Positions 24,703 through 33,913 of a DNA stretch of 64,000 nt are shown here, piece by piece. Positions within the stretch are counted from its first letter, which is position 1, and each line of letters begins with the position of its first letter. A program made the translations under genes and the position numbers. The notes below the pieces were generated by a model, which worked only from the letters and a program-made list of their open reading frames with translations, did no database searches and had not been told where the DNA came from. Origin of the DNA: Rhodanobacter sp. FW104-R8 (GTDB taxonomy: Bacteria > Pseudomonadota > Gammaproteobacteria > Xanthomonadales > Rhodanobacteraceae); contig NZ_LVJR01000029.1 in the NCBI RefSeq assembly GCF_001617365.1, positions 124,001 through 188,000 on the forward strand, in the 5' to 3' direction.

Positions 24703-26927
24703 AGCGACCCCACCAAGGCATAGAAGGCCTGCAGCAAGGCGGCGGCATCGGCGCTCCAGCGGCGCGAGGCGGCGCCGTCGGCCCTGCTGGTCAGGCTGTC
24801 GTCGAGCTTGTTCGCGTCGAGCAGGATCTTCTGCGCCGGATCGAGCTCGGCCGAGACCACCTTGGCCGGCCGGACGAACTCGAAACGGGCCCAGCGCCGG
24901 GCATCGCTCCAGCGCACGTCCTCATGGCTGCCGTCGGCGAACGTCACCCTCAGCAGCTGCGGCACCGGCGCGCCGTCGCGGCGCACGGTGACGGTGCTGC
25001 GCCACGGGAACGGGCCGCTGCCCGGCTTCGCCCCCGGATGCGCCTGCGCCCAGTCCTTGCGCTGCCTATCGATCTGCCTGTCGAGGGCGTCGGCGTCGAG
25101 CTCGCTGCGCTTGCCGTCCTTCATCGCGCTGCCGGGCTGCGGCAACACCTCGACCGCGTCGATGCTGGCGACCCGGTCGTCGATTTGCGCGGTGCCGTAG
25201 ACGTACTGGTCGAAGATCGCATCGACCGCCTGCGGGTTGCCGGAGACCTCGGCCAGGGTGGCGCGCAGATCGGCTACCGAAGGATGGCGGAAGCGCCAGC
25301 GCCGGTAGTACTCGTGCATCGCGCGCTCCAGCGCGGGCTTGCCCAAGCGTTCCTCCAGGTCGTGCATGGCGGTGGCGGTGCGTGAATACACCTTGCCGTA
25401 GCTGCTGCTGGACAAGCGATCCCAGGCGTTCGCGCCCAGCGGGTCGGGCGGCTGGCGCAGGCCGGCGGTCAGGCGCTCGGCGACGAAGGGCGGGATCGCG
25501 GGCGCGATGCCGAGGCGTTTCATCCAGCCGCTTGCCGCCACGATGTCCTGGCCGCGCCCGCGCAGCATGCGCTGGTCCCAGTACTCGTTCATGCCCTCGT
25601 CGAGGATCGGCTCCTCGAACTCGTTCGAGGCCAGAATGCCGTAGAAGTAGCCGTGGCCGAACTCATGGATGGTGACGAAGTCGAGCATGTACTGGGTGAG
25701 CGTGCCCGGCTCGACCCTGGCATAGCCCTCGGTGGTGAAGAACGTGGGGTACTCCATGCCGCCAGCTTCCGCGGCGTTGTACGGCGGCACCACTGCCGTC
25801 ACCGTCTTGTACGGATAGGCGCCCAGCGTCTTCGAGAAGAACGCCAGCGAGTCGATCGCGGCCTGGAGCACCGGCCTGGCGCTGGCGGCGTACTCCTCCG
25901 GGTAGAGCACCCGCACGTCGACCCTCGGGCTGCCCGGCCCCTGCCAGCTGCCGTCCAGCGTCTTGTAGCCCTTCGCAGCCACCCAGGCGAAATCGTGCAC
26001 GTCGCCCTGCACGAAGTGGTACGTGCTGTTGCCGTTCGCCGTCTCCGGCGGTCCCTGCAGCTTGCCCACCGCGCCCACGGTGTAGTCGCCAGGCACGGTG
26101 AGGCGCACGTCGTACAGGCCGAAGTCGGCGTAGAACTCGCTGTTGAAGTGGAACTCGTGCACGTTCCAGCGCGGCGCGGTGGCGCCGCGTTCACCGGCCA
26201 GCTCCAGCACGCCGATCTTGGGGAACCACTGCGCCACCAGGTTGAAGTCGCCCCACCAGCCGGTGCGCTCGACCACCCGCGGCAGCTGGCTGAGGAAGTC
26301 GATGTCCAGCGTCAGCGTGCCACCGGCCGGCACCGGCTCGGCCAGGTCGATCTGCGCCACGGTCTGGTCGGTGGCCGGGCCGTGGTCGGGCTGCACGAAG
26401 CGCCATTTCAGCGCGGCGTCGCCCTGCTTCACCTGCTGCAGCTCGATCCAGCCCCATTCGCCCTTCTTCAGCACCGCCGCACCGCGCGAACGGCCGTGCG
26501 CGGTGAGCACCTCGCGCTCGGTGAACCAGGTGCTGCCCTCGTTCTGGAACGCGTTGAGGTACAGGTGCACGTAGATGCGGTCGACCGGGCGATCGCTGCG
26601 GTTGCGCCAGGTCATGCGCTCCCTGCCGGTCACCGCGTGCTTCGCCGCGTCCAGCTCGGCGTCGATGCGGTAGCTCGCCACGCGATCGGACAGGGTCGGC
26701 TCGCTGCCGCTGCGCCCGCCGCCCCAGGCATTTGCGGCACTGGGTACGGCGACGGCGGCGGCATCGGCGGCCGCGAACGGAATCGCGGGCAACGCCGTGC
26801 CGGTCGGCGCCGGCGTCGATGCGGCCGGCGGTGTCACGGTCGATGCTGCCTGCTGCGCTGGCGCCAGCCAGGGCCAGGCCATGGCCAGCACACACAGATA
26901 TCCCCACTTGCGCACGACCTGCCGCAT
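24699..26927 (-). CDS. Secreted M1 family metallopeptidase (aminopeptidase-like)
   Basis: A 742-residue zinc peptidase. A signal peptide (about residues 1-25, ending in APAQQA) is followed by an Ala/Pro/Thr-rich linker, then an N-terminal beta domain (about 85-330). The M1 core follows, with GGMEYP (389-394) in the place of GAMEN and HEFGH (421-425); the third ligand is Glu444 in ILDEGMNEY. A strong ribosome site (GGGGGTGAC) precedes the ATG at 26927, so the longer frame from 26990 is rejected. Probably trims peptides in the periplasm or outside the cell. Coupled to the membrane-protein gene downstream. Confidence 0.92.
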   Translation of the reverse strand: MRQVVRKWGYLCVLAMAWPWLAPAQQAASTVTPPAASTPAPTGTALPAIPFAAADAAAVAVPSAANAWGGGRSGSEPTLSDRVASYRIDAELDAAKHAVTGRERMTWRNRSDRPVDRIYVHLYLNAFQNEGSTWFTEREVLTAHGRSRGAAVLKKGEWGWIELQQVKQGDAALKWRFVQPDHGPATDQTVAQIDLAEPVPAGGTLTLDIDFLSQLPRVVERTGWWGDFNLVAQWFPKIGVLELAGERGATAPRWNVHEFHFNSEFYADFGLYDVRLTVPGDYTVGAVGKLQGPPETANGNSTYHFVQGDVHDFAWVAAKGYKTLDGSWQGPGSPRVDVRVLYPEEYAASARPVLQAAIDSLAFFSKTLGAYPYKTVTAVVPPYNAAEAGGMEYPTFFTTEGYARVEPGTLTQYMLDFVTIHEFGHGYFYGILASNEFEEPILDEGMNEYWDQRMLRGRGQDIVAASGWMKRLGIAPAIPPFVAERLTAGLRQPPDPLGANAWDRLSSSSYGKVYSRTATAMHDLEERLGKPALERAMHEYYRRWRFRHPSVADLRATLAEVSGNPQAVDAIFDQYVYGTAQIDDRVASIDAVEVLPQPGSAMKDGKRSELDADALDRQIDRQRKDWAQAHPGAKPGSGPFPWRSTVTVRRDGAPVPQLLRVTFADGSHEDVRWSDARRWARFEFVRPAKVVSAELDPAQKILLDANKLDDSLTSRADGAASRRWSADAAALLQAFYALVGSL

Positions 26928-27019
26928 GACGGTCACCCCCTGGACAACCCCATCAGACTGCTCCCAAGTCCCACCATCGGCATAGGCCATTGGTCATGCC
27001 GGCGACGGCGCCGCACGGC

Positions 27020-28636
27020 TCAGTAGACATCGCGCCGGTACCGCCCCTGCTCGCGCAGTTGCCCGACCCGCGCGTCGCCCAGCACGTCACGCAACACCGC
27101 CTCGACGCCCGGCGCCAAGCCGGCGAGGCTGCCGCAGACATAAATCGCCGCGCCGGCGTCGACCCAGCGCAGCAGCTCGCCGGCTGCCTCGCGCAGCCGC
27201 TGCTGCACGTGGACGCGCTCGGCCTGGTCGCGCGACCAGGCAAAGTCGGCGCGCTCGATCCAGCCGTCCGCGGCCCAGCGCTCGATCTCCTCGCGATAGA
27301 GAAAGTCATGGGCCGCATGCCGCTCGCCGAACAGCAGCCAGTTGCGCCGACGGCCTGCCGCCATGCGCGCCTTCAGCAGCGCGCGCAAGGCCGCCAGCCC
27401 GGTGCCGTTGCCGATCAGGAGCAGCGGCCGCGCATCCTCCGGCACATGGAAATTGACGTTGCGGCGCACGCGCAGGGCGATCTCGGCACCGACCGGCGCA
27501 TGCACGGTGAGCCAGCCGGAACCGAGGCCGAGGTAACCGCCGCGGCCGCGCATCTGGCGCACCAGCAGGTGGACCGCGCCATCGGCCGGCAGCGAGGCAA
27601 TCGAATATTCACGATGCGGCAGCAATTGCAGCATGGCCGCCACGGCCGCCTCGTCCAGGCCATCGACCTCGCCCGCCTCGGGCAGGCGGCAGCGCGCCAG
27701 CAGCTCGGCCAACGGCAGCCGCTCGCGGCCGAACGTCACCGTCGCGCCGCCGTCCAGTCCCTGCAGCGACAGCCAGTCCGCCACCTTGCCGGGCGCATGG
27801 CGGGGACCGACCTCGACCAGATCGCCGGCCTGCCAATCCGCGCTGCCATGCAGCGGCTGCAGCGCCAGGTGGAAACAGGGTTCGCCCACGCTGCCGGGAT
27901 TGAGCAGGCGCCGCTCGGTCAGTCGCCAGCGCTGATACCTCGGCGCTTGCCAATCCGGCAGGTCGGCGGCACCGGACAGCATCGCCAGGCGATGCTGCCA
28001 GTGGCGCAAGGCGGCTTCGTCCTCGCTGTCGACCTCCACCGGGTCGAACAGCGGCTGCGCACCACTGGCCTGCAGCCAGCACTGCAGCTGGCGGCCGAAG
28101 CCGCAGAAATCCTCGTAATCGCTGTCGCCCAGTGCAAGCAGGCCATAGCGCAAACCGGCCAGCTGCGCCGGCCGCCTCATCGCCAGACGGCCGAAGGCCT
28201 GCGCCATATCCGGCGGCTCGCCATCGCCGGTGGTGCTGACCACGAACAGCACGCGCACCGTGCGGCGCAGTTCGTCGACGGTCAACACGTCGATGCCGTC
28301 CAGCCGTACCGGCATGCCGGCCAGTTGCAGGCTCTGCAGGGTCTGTCGCGCCAGTTGCTCGGCAAAGCTGGTCTGGCTGGCATAGACCACGCGCACGTCC
28401 GTTCCGGCCGCCACGGTGGTTGCGGCATCGGCAACGGCGACCGTGGCGGTGGCAGCGTGGCCGACCGCGGCATCCTGCACGCGCATCGGCTTGCGCGGTG
28501 ACGGCAGCCGCCGCTGACGCACCCAGTCGACCAGGCTCGGCACCGAACTGATCCAGTGCCATGGATGCAGTTGTCGCATCCGGAATGGGGAGTACGACAA
28601 CCACGCGGCTGCCGGCGATGTCGATTGCGGCTCCAT
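27020..28636 (-). CDS. CysJ-like diflavin reductase, probably iron-regulated
   Basis: A 538-residue protein with a flavodoxin (FMN) domain then a ferredoxin-NADP reductase module, as in sulfite reductase alpha and cytochrome P450 reductase. Seen: VVYASQTSFAEQLA, STTGDGEPPDMA and LALGDSDYEDFCGFG (FMN loops); REYSIAS (FAD); LLIGNGTGLAALRALL and YVCGSLAGLAPGVE (NADPH). It is shorter than E. coli CysJ (599), and no sulfite-reductase hemoprotein gene (cysI) is in the window. A Fur-box-like site lies about 113-138 bases upstream of the start. That suggests a role in ferric-iron or siderophore reduction rather than sulfur assimilation, which is inference. Starts at 28636, after GGAAA. Confidence 0.85.
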   Translation of the reverse strand: MEPQSTSPAAAWLSYSPFRMRQLHPWHWISSVPSLVDWVRQRRLPSPRKPMRVQDAAVGHAATATVAVADAATTVAAGTDVRVVYASQTSFAEQLARQTLQSLQLAGMPVRLDGIDVLTVDELRRTVRVLFVVSTTGDGEPPDMAQAFGRLAMRRPAQLAGLRYGLLALGDSDYEDFCGFGRQLQCWLQASGAQPLFDPVEVDSEDEAALRHWQHRLAMLSGAADLPDWQAPRYQRWRLTERRLLNPGSVGEPCFHLALQPLHGSADWQAGDLVEVGPRHAPGKVADWLSLQGLDGGATVTFGRERLPLAELLARCRLPEAGEVDGLDEAAVAAMLQLLPHREYSIASLPADGAVHLLVRQMRGRGGYLGLGSGWLTVHAPVGAEIALRVRRNVNFHVPEDARPLLLIGNGTGLAALRALLKARMAAGRRRNWLLFGERHAAHDFLYREEIERWAADGWIERADFAWSRDQAERVHVQQRLREAAGELLRWVDAGAAIYVCGSLAGLAPGVEAVLRDVLGDARVGQLREQGRYRRDVY

Positions 28637-28748
28637 CGGTTTCCGTGTTTCGCCCCCCGCAGCGCCGCAACCATGGCGGCCGGCGAGGGTTTGGCGGCGG
28701 TCATGCGCGACACCGGCAGGCAGGCCGCGCGAACCGCTCCATTTAATC

Positions 28749-28774
28749 GCAAACAAGAATCAATCTCAACAATT
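28749..28774 (-). promoter_or_regulatory. Probable Fur box upstream of the diflavin reductase
   Basis: On the plus strand, GCAAACAAGAATCAATCTCA matches the extended Fur consensus GCAAATGAGAATCATTCTCA at 17 of 20 positions. It sits in an AT-rich island within GC-rich DNA, about 113 bases before the diflavin reductase ATG at 28636. No other gene start is as close in the right orientation. Confidence 0.6.
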
Positions 28775-28840
28775 AACCGCCCCCGCCGCCATCCCGGGGC
28801 ACCGGCCATGCCTGGCGGGTTCCGCTGCATCCGGCGGGCT

Positions 28841-29155
28841 TCAGCGGTCGTCGCGGGTCCAGATCGCGCCGTCTTGCTCATGCACCGGGAAGCTGGCGAT
28901 CGGCTCGTACGCCGGCGGTTTCGTCACCGCGCCGGTGCGCAGGTCGAAGCGCGCGCCGTGGCGCGGGCATTCCACCTCGAAGCCGAACACCTCGCCGCCG
29001 GCCAGGTCGCCGCCGTCGTGGGTGCAGATGTCCTCGACCGCGTACAGCGCGCCATCGATGTTGTACACGGCGATCGGGGTGTCGCCGTCCCACACCACCT
29101 TGTATTCGCCCGGCAGGAAGTCGCTGCGGGTGCCGACCCGGACCCAGCCGTTCAT
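28841..29155 (-). CDS. Rieske-type [2Fe-2S] ferredoxin
   Basis: A 104-residue soluble Rieske protein. The cluster ligands are Cys44 and His46 in CTHDGGDLAGG, and Cys63 and His66 in CPRHGARFDLRTG. It resembles the ferredoxin subunit of aromatic-ring dioxygenases and NirD-like proteins. No oxygenase gene is near, so it is a stand-alone electron carrier. In xanthomonads similar genes are often found close to the suf cluster, which here lies 5 kb away. Its ATG overlaps the stop of the GNAT gene upstream (ATGA), so the two are co-translated. Confidence 0.9.
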   Translation of the reverse strand: MNGWVRVGTRSDFLPGEYKVVWDGDTPIAVYNIDGALYAVEDICTHDGGDLAGGEVFGFEVECPRHGARFDLRTGAVTKPPAYEPIASFPVHEQDGAIWTRDDR

Positions 29156-29700
29156 GCGGCGGCCCCGTCGAAATCCTTGCGCAGCACCTCGAAGCGCAGG
29201 TCGTCGCGGCGCGGGATGCCGAAACGCTCGTCGCCGTAGGGGAACGGCTGGTATTCGCCGGTGCGCCGGTAGCCGCGGCGGCCATACCAGGCGATCAGTT
29301 CCTCGCGCTGCACGATCACCGTCATGCGCATCCCGCGGCAATGCCACTCCTCGCGCGCGATCCGCTCCGCCTCGGCCAGCACCTGCTTACCGAGGCCGCC
29401 GCCCTGCCCGGCCGGGTCGACCGCGAACATGCCGAAGTAGCCGTTGTCACCCTGGCGTTCGATGTGACAGCTGGCGACCAGCCGGCCGTCGCGTTCGGCC
29501 AAGAGGATGCGGCTGCCGGGCCGCTCGATCAGCGCGCGCACATCGGCCGCATCGGTACGCTGGCCGTCCAGCAGGTGCGACTCGGTGGTCCAGCCGCGCA
29601 GGCCGGATTCGCCGCGGTACGCGGATTCGACCAGGACCACGATGGCATCGACGTCGGCAGGGGTCGCCGCGCGGAAAACGGGAAGGGTCTGTGCGCTCAT
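29152..29700 (-). CDS. GNAT family N-acetyltransferase
   Basis: A 182-residue GNAT protein with the typical beta-alpha start (FRAATPADVDAIVVLVESAYRG), the acetyl-CoA loop VDPAGQGGGLGKQVLAEAERIA (R/QxxGxG/A), and the C-terminal AWYGRRGYRRTGEYQPFPY block found in MSMEG/ArgA-unrelated small-molecule acetyltransferases. Substrate unknown. It is the first gene of a two-gene unit with the Rieske ferredoxin and is divergent from the second M13 peptidase. Confidence 0.88.
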   Translation of the reverse strand: MSAQTLPVFRAATPADVDAIVVLVESAYRGESGLRGWTTESHLLDGQRTDAADVRALIERPGSRILLAERDGRLVASCHIERQGDNGYFGMFAVDPAGQGGGLGKQVLAEAERIAREEWHCRGMRMTVIVQREELIAWYGRRGYRRTGEYQPFPYGDERFGIPRRDDLRFEVLRKDFDGAAA

Positions 29701-29761
29701 CGTCGCGATGATAGTGCGCCGCCCGGCGAGCCCACCATGACCTGGAACAGGCAGCCGGGCG

Positions 29762-29805
29762 TGACCTTCGACACTGGGCAGTTCCCCGCCCTGCTGCCTA
29801 GCCTG
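29762..29805 (+). promoter_or_regulatory. Upstream element shared with the first M13 gene
   Basis: TGACCTTCGACACTGGGC (29762-29779) differs from the 11232 copy at one base, and GCCTAGCCTG (29796-29805) also differs at one base. Spacing between the two blocks is identical, and the ATG is 82 bases beyond the second block. Confidence 0.6.
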
Positions 29806-29877
29806 CGAGCTTCGCAATATGTTGCGACACCCGCCACGACCGGACGCCCGCGTCCCCCGACCCGAAGGAAACCACCC

Positions 29878-31923
29878 ATGAAGCACCGTTGCATCAAGCC
29901 GCTGGCATTCGCCCTGGCGATGACGCTGGGCGGCAGCGCGCTGGCCGCCTCCACCGCCTCCACCACCGCATTCGACGTGGGCGAGCTGGACGGTTCGATC
30001 AAGGCCTGCACCGACTTCAACGGCTTCGTCAACGCGAAGTGGGTGGCCGCCAACCCGATCCCCGCCGACCGCACGCGCTGGGGTTCGTTCGATGCGCTGC
30101 GCGAGGACAGCCTCAACGTGCAGCACACCATCGTCGAGAAGGCCGCGCACGATGCGGCTGCCGCCAGGCCGGGCTCGATCGAGCAGAAGATCGGCTACCT
30201 GTACGCCTCCGGCATGGACCAGGCGGCCATCGACCAGGCCGGCTTCGACCCGATCAAGCCGCAACTGGCGCGCATCGCCGGGCTGAACAGCAGCGCCGAC
30301 GTGGTCGGCTACATCCGCGACAGCTACGCCCGCGGCGAGCCGGTGCTGTTCCGCTTCTTCGGCAACGCCGACTTCAAGGACTCCAACCGGCAGATCGCCT
30401 ACGCCGGCCAGGGCGGCCTCGGCCTGCCCACTGTCGACTACTACAGCAAACCCGACTACGCGAAGATCCGCACCGCCTACGCCGCGCACATCGCGAAGCT
30501 GCTCGAGCTGGCCGGCGTCGGCGCCGCCGATGCGCAGCAGCAGGCCAAGTCGGTGCTGGCGTTCGAAACCCGCCTCGCCGCCGTGTCGCTGCCCCCGGTG
30601 GAAATGCGCAACCCGAACAACCGCTACCACTACGTCAGCATCGCCGAGGCCGACAAGGTGACGCCGGGCTTCGACTGGGCCGCGTTCTTCAAGGCGCAGG
30701 GCGCCGACGTGAAAGACGGCTTCTCGCTGTCGCAGCCGAAGTTCTTCGCCGAGGCGCAGAAGATGTTGGGCGACGTGCCGATGGCGCAATGGCAGGCCTA
30801 CCTGCGCTACCACGCGATCGCCAACGCGGCGCCGTACCTGTCCACGCCGTTCCAGCAGGAAGACTTCGCGTTCAACGCGCAGACCCTGAACGGCCAGAAG
30901 GAAATGAAGCCGCGCTGGAAGCGCGTGCTCGACGCCACCAACGACGGCATGGGCATGGCGCTGGGCCAGCTGTACGTGGCCGACAACTTCTCGCCGACCT
31001 CGAAGCAGCGCGCCGAGGAACTGGTCGCCAACCTCAGCGCGGCTTTCCGCACGCGCATCGAGCAGCTCGAATGGATGAGCGACGAGACCAAGCAGAAGGC
31101 GCTGCAGAAATGGGCCACCTTCGTGCCGAAGATCGGCTACCCCGACAGGTGGCGCGACTGGTCCGGCCTTGTGCTGACCCCGGGCAACTACTTCGGCAAC
31201 GTGCAGGCGGCGAACAAGTTCAACTACGACTACGCCATCGCCAAGATCGGCAAGCCGGTCGACCGCGCCGAGTGGGGCATGACCCCGCAGACGGTGAACG
31301 CCTACTACAGCGCGCAGAAGAACGAGATCGTGTTCCCGGCCGCGATCCTGCAGCCGCCGTTCTTCGACGCCAGGGCCGACGATGCGATCAACTACGGCGG
31401 CATCGGCGCGGTGATCGGCCACGAGATGGGCCACGGCTACGACGACCAGGGCAGCAAGTTCGACGCCCAGGGCAACAACGTCAACTGGTGGACCGAGGCC
31501 GACCGCACCGCGTTCGAGACGCGCACCGCGAAGCTCGGCGCGCAGTTCGACGGCTACGAGGCGCTGCCGGGCAAGCACGTCAACGGCCAGCTCACCATGG
31601 GCGAGAACATCGGCGACCTGGGCGGCCTCAACGCGGCGTACACCGCGCTGCAGATGGCGCTGTCGAAGAACCCGGCCGAGGCGAAGCGCAAGATCGACGG
31701 CTACACCCAGGACCAGCGCTTCTTCCTCAACTGGGCCCGCGTGTGGCGCGGCAACATCCGCCCGGAGGCGCAGCTGACCCTGCTCAACACCGACCCGCAC
31801 GCGCCGGCGCGGTTCCGCGCGATCGGCGCGCCGTCGAACATGCCCGAGTTCGCCCGGGCGTTCCGCTGCAAGGCGGGCGACGCGATGGTGCGCGATGGCG
31901 CGAAGCAGGTGAAGATCTGGTAA
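29878..31923 (+). CDS. M13 (neprilysin-like) metallopeptidase, soluble secreted form
   Basis: A 681-residue PepO/neprilysin-type zinc endopeptidase. Signal peptide with an AlaXAla cleavage site (GSALAAS) and no lipobox Cys, so the product is predicted to be free in the periplasm or secreted. Zinc ligands: HEMGH (515-519) and Glu576 in GENIGDLGG. The mature protein aligns along its whole length with the copy at 11351-13480, and parts of the 3' half are nearly identical in DNA. Upstream elements are shared too. Followed by a clean terminator. The pair could divide work between a membrane-bound and a free enzyme. Confidence 0.95.
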   Translation: MKHRCIKPLAFALAMTLGGSALAASTASTTAFDVGELDGSIKACTDFNGFVNAKWVAANPIPADRTRWGSFDALREDSLNVQHTIVEKAAHDAAAARPGSIEQKIGYLYASGMDQAAIDQAGFDPIKPQLARIAGLNSSADVVGYIRDSYARGEPVLFRFFGNADFKDSNRQIAYAGQGGLGLPTVDYYSKPDYAKIRTAYAAHIAKLLELAGVGAADAQQQAKSVLAFETRLAAVSLPPVEMRNPNNRYHYVSIAEADKVTPGFDWAAFFKAQGADVKDGFSLSQPKFFAEAQKMLGDVPMAQWQAYLRYHAIANAAPYLSTPFQQEDFAFNAQTLNGQKEMKPRWKRVLDATNDGMGMALGQLYVADNFSPTSKQRAEELVANLSAAFRTRIEQLEWMSDETKQKALQKWATFVPKIGYPDRWRDWSGLVLTPGNYFGNVQAANKFNYDYAIAKIGKPVDRAEWGMTPQTVNAYYSAQKNEIVFPAAILQPPFFDARADDAINYGGIGAVIGHEMGHGYDDQGSKFDAQGNNVNWWTEADRTAFETRTAKLGAQFDGYEALPGKHVNGQLTMGENIGDLGGLNAAYTALQMALSKNPAEAKRKIDGYTQDQRFFLNWARVWRGNIRPEAQLTLLNTDPHAPARFRAIGAPSNMPEFARAFRCKAGDAMVRDGAKQVKIW

Positions 31924-31950
31924 TCAGGCGCACCTGAATCCGCCCGGAAG

Positions 31951-31977
31951 CCGCGGCCGCGAGGCCGCGGTTTTTTT
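31951..31977 (+). terminator. Rho-independent terminator of the second M13 gene
   Basis: CCGCGGCC/GGCCGCGG stem with GCGA loop followed by seven T residues, 27 bases past the stop. Confidence 0.92.
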
Positions 31978-31989
31978 GTCGGGACGGCC

Positions 31990-32922
31990 TCAGGCCTGGA
32001 GCGATGCCCGGCCGGCCTCGTAGACCTTCAGGTGGGCGTAGACCACCGCCAGCAGCGAACGCCCGTCGAGCGGCTGCCCGGCACGCGCCAGCATGTCGCC
32101 GATCACGTGGTCGGCCTCGATCGGGTAGCCGTGCCGCAGGTCGCGCAGCATCGAGGCGGTCAGCGTGGAGCCGGCCTCGGTCAGCACGCTGCGGGCGCGC
32201 TGCAGGGTCTGCTCGCTCGGCGCATGGCCGGAGCGCTCCGCCACCGCACGGCAATCCTCCAGCAGGTCCAGTGCTGCCGCGGTGCCACCCGGCGCAGCCA
32301 CGATCTCGCCGATCGAGCCGCGCATCAGGCAGGTGATCCCGGCCAGCGAGGCGAGGAAGATCCACTTGTCCCACATGTCCTGCAGGACCGTGCCGCTCGG
32401 GCGCGCGTCGAAACCCGCGCCGGAAAGGGCTTCGGTGATCCGCCGCATGCGTGCCGACGCGCTGCCGTCGCGCTCGCCGAAAGTGAGGCTGTGCGACTGG
32501 TTGAGATGCCGCACGGCGCCCTGCCCGTCCAGCGTGGCGGCGATCACGCACTGCCCGCCCAGCACGTGCGATGCGCCGAAGCGCGCGTCCAGCAAGTCGA
32601 GCTGGCGCATGCCGTTGAGCAGCGGCAGGATCGTGGTATCCGGCCCCACCGCCGGCGCGATGTCGGCCATCGCCTGCTCCAGGCTGTACGCCTTGCAGCT
32701 CAGCAGGATCAGCTCGTACGGCGCGCGCAGCCCGCTCGCCAGCACGGTGGGCGGCGAAGGCAGGTCGGCGTCACCGGTGGCGCTGCGGATCAGCAAGCCA
32801 TGCTGCGCCAGTTGCGCCGCACGCTTTTCGCGCACCAGGAATGTCACGTCGCGCCCGTGCTGCAACAGGCGGCCGCCGAAATAGCCGCCGGTGGCGCCGG
32901 CGCCAACGATCAGAATGCGCAT
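31990..32922 (-). CDS. panE: 2-Dehydropantoate 2-reductase (KPR) family
   Basis: A 310-residue NADPH-dependent reductase of the ketopantoate reductase family, which makes pantoate for coenzyme A. The Rossmann motif GAGATGGYFGG is at residues 7-17; the catalytic Lys is in LLSCKAYSLE, and LLNGMRQLDLL and the C-terminal EADHVIGDMLARA match the family. The ATG at 32922 stands two bases after the acyltransferase stop (32924). Family members also act on other 2-keto acids, so the exact substrate is less certain than the fold. Confidence 0.85.
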   Translation of the reverse strand: MRILIVGAGATGGYFGGRLLQHGRDVTFLVREKRAAQLAQHGLLIRSATGDADLPSPPTVLASGLRAPYELILLSCKAYSLEQAMADIAPAVGPDTTILPLLNGMRQLDLLDARFGASHVLGGQCVIAATLDGQGAVRHLNQSHSLTFGERDGSASARMRRITEALSGAGFDARPSGTVLQDMWDKWIFLASLAGITCLMRGSIGEIVAAPGGTAAALDLLEDCRAVAERSGHAPSEQTLQRARSVLTEAGSTLTASMLRDLRHGYPIEADHVIGDMLARAGQPLDGRSLLAVVYAHLKVYEAGRASLQA

Positions 32923-32923
32923 A

Positions 32924-33871
32924 TCAATTTCCCGTCGGTGCGGCATCCGCCGCCATCAACATGCTTGCGACCTGGGCGTCCTTCTCGCGCCACAGCGTGT
33001 TCACCCACGACTTGACGCGTCCGCGAAACGCCGCGTCCTCGTCGTAATTGCCCAGCAATCCGGCCTCGATCGCCCGCTCGCGCACGTGCACGCGGATATC
33101 GCGCACGCGGCCGGCGATGAGATCCGCCATCGTGCAGCGGCCTTCGGGGTAGACGATGGTGACGTCGAGGATCGCGTGCAGCGCGTCGCCCATCGCGTCG
33201 AGCACGAAGGCCAGGCCGCCGGCCTTCGGCCGCAGCAGGTGACGGTAAGGCGAAGATTGCGCGGCATGCTTGGCCGGCGTGAAGCGGGTGCCTTCGACGA
33301 AATTCATCACCGACACCGGCATGTGGCGGAATTTCTCGCAGGCGCGGCGGGTGGCTTCCTTGTCCTTGCCCTGCAGTTCCGGGTGCTTCAGCAGGGTTTC
33401 TCGCGAGTAGCGCTTCATGAAGGGGAAATCCAGCGCCCACCAGGCCTGCCCCAGCAACGGCACCCAGATCAGTTGCTGCTTGAGGAAGAAGCGCAGGAAC
33501 GGGATGCGCCGGTTGAACACCCTCTGCAGCACCGGAATGTCGACCCAGCTCTGGTGGTTGCACAGCACCAGGTAGTTGCCGTCGCGACGCAGGCCCGCCA
33601 GCCCCTCGACCCGCCAGCGGATGCGGGTGAACAGGTCGAACAGGAAGCCGTTGACCCCGATCCAGCTCTCCGCGATGCGCACCAGCACGCGCGAGCAGGC
33701 CTGCCGGATCGCCGGCACCGGCACGACCAGCTTGACCAGTGTGAAGGCGAACAGCGGCAACACGTGCAGCACGATGTTGCCGGCGAGCAGCAGCAACGCC
33801 AGCGGAATGCGGATCAGGCCGGGAAGCTTGGCGAGCATGGGGTCGGTCGTGACGGAGGGAACGGGAAGCAT
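32924..33871 (-). CDS. Lysophospholipid acyltransferase (PlsC-like, YihG type)
   Basis: A 315-residue membrane-associated acyltransferase. It has an N-terminal hydrophobic segment (about residues 20-50), the HX4D catalytic motif in NHQSWVD, and the glycerophosphate-binding FVEGTRFTP, both hallmarks of the LPLAT family. Length and texture resemble E. coli YihG and related enzymes acting on lysophospholipids. An internal ATG at 33838 is an alternative start. It lies between sufS and panE on the same strand with gaps of 42 and 1 bases, so it may ride on the suf transcript. Confidence 0.87.
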   Translation of the reverse strand: MLPVPSVTTDPMLAKLPGLIRIPLALLLLAGNIVLHVLPLFAFTLVKLVVPVPAIRQACSRVLVRIAESWIGVNGFLFDLFTRIRWRVEGLAGLRRDGNYLVLCNHQSWVDIPVLQRVFNRRIPFLRFFLKQQLIWVPLLGQAWWALDFPFMKRYSRETLLKHPELQGKDKEATRRACEKFRHMPVSVMNFVEGTRFTPAKHAAQSSPYRHLLRPKAGGLAFVLDAMGDALHAILDVTIVYPEGRCTMADLIAGRVRDIRVHVRERAIEAGLLGNYDEDAAFRGRVKSWVNTLWREKDAQVASMLMAADAAPTGN

Positions 33872-33913
33872 AATGCCGGCGGCGGCGGCAAGGCCATGCG
33901 ACCTTCCGCCGCC

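Noticed and set aside
29701-31800. Minus-strand frame that would fuse about 700 residues to the GNAT gene
   Set aside because: The extra part is antisense to the second M13 peptidase. The GNAT ATG at 29700 gives a normal-length protein.
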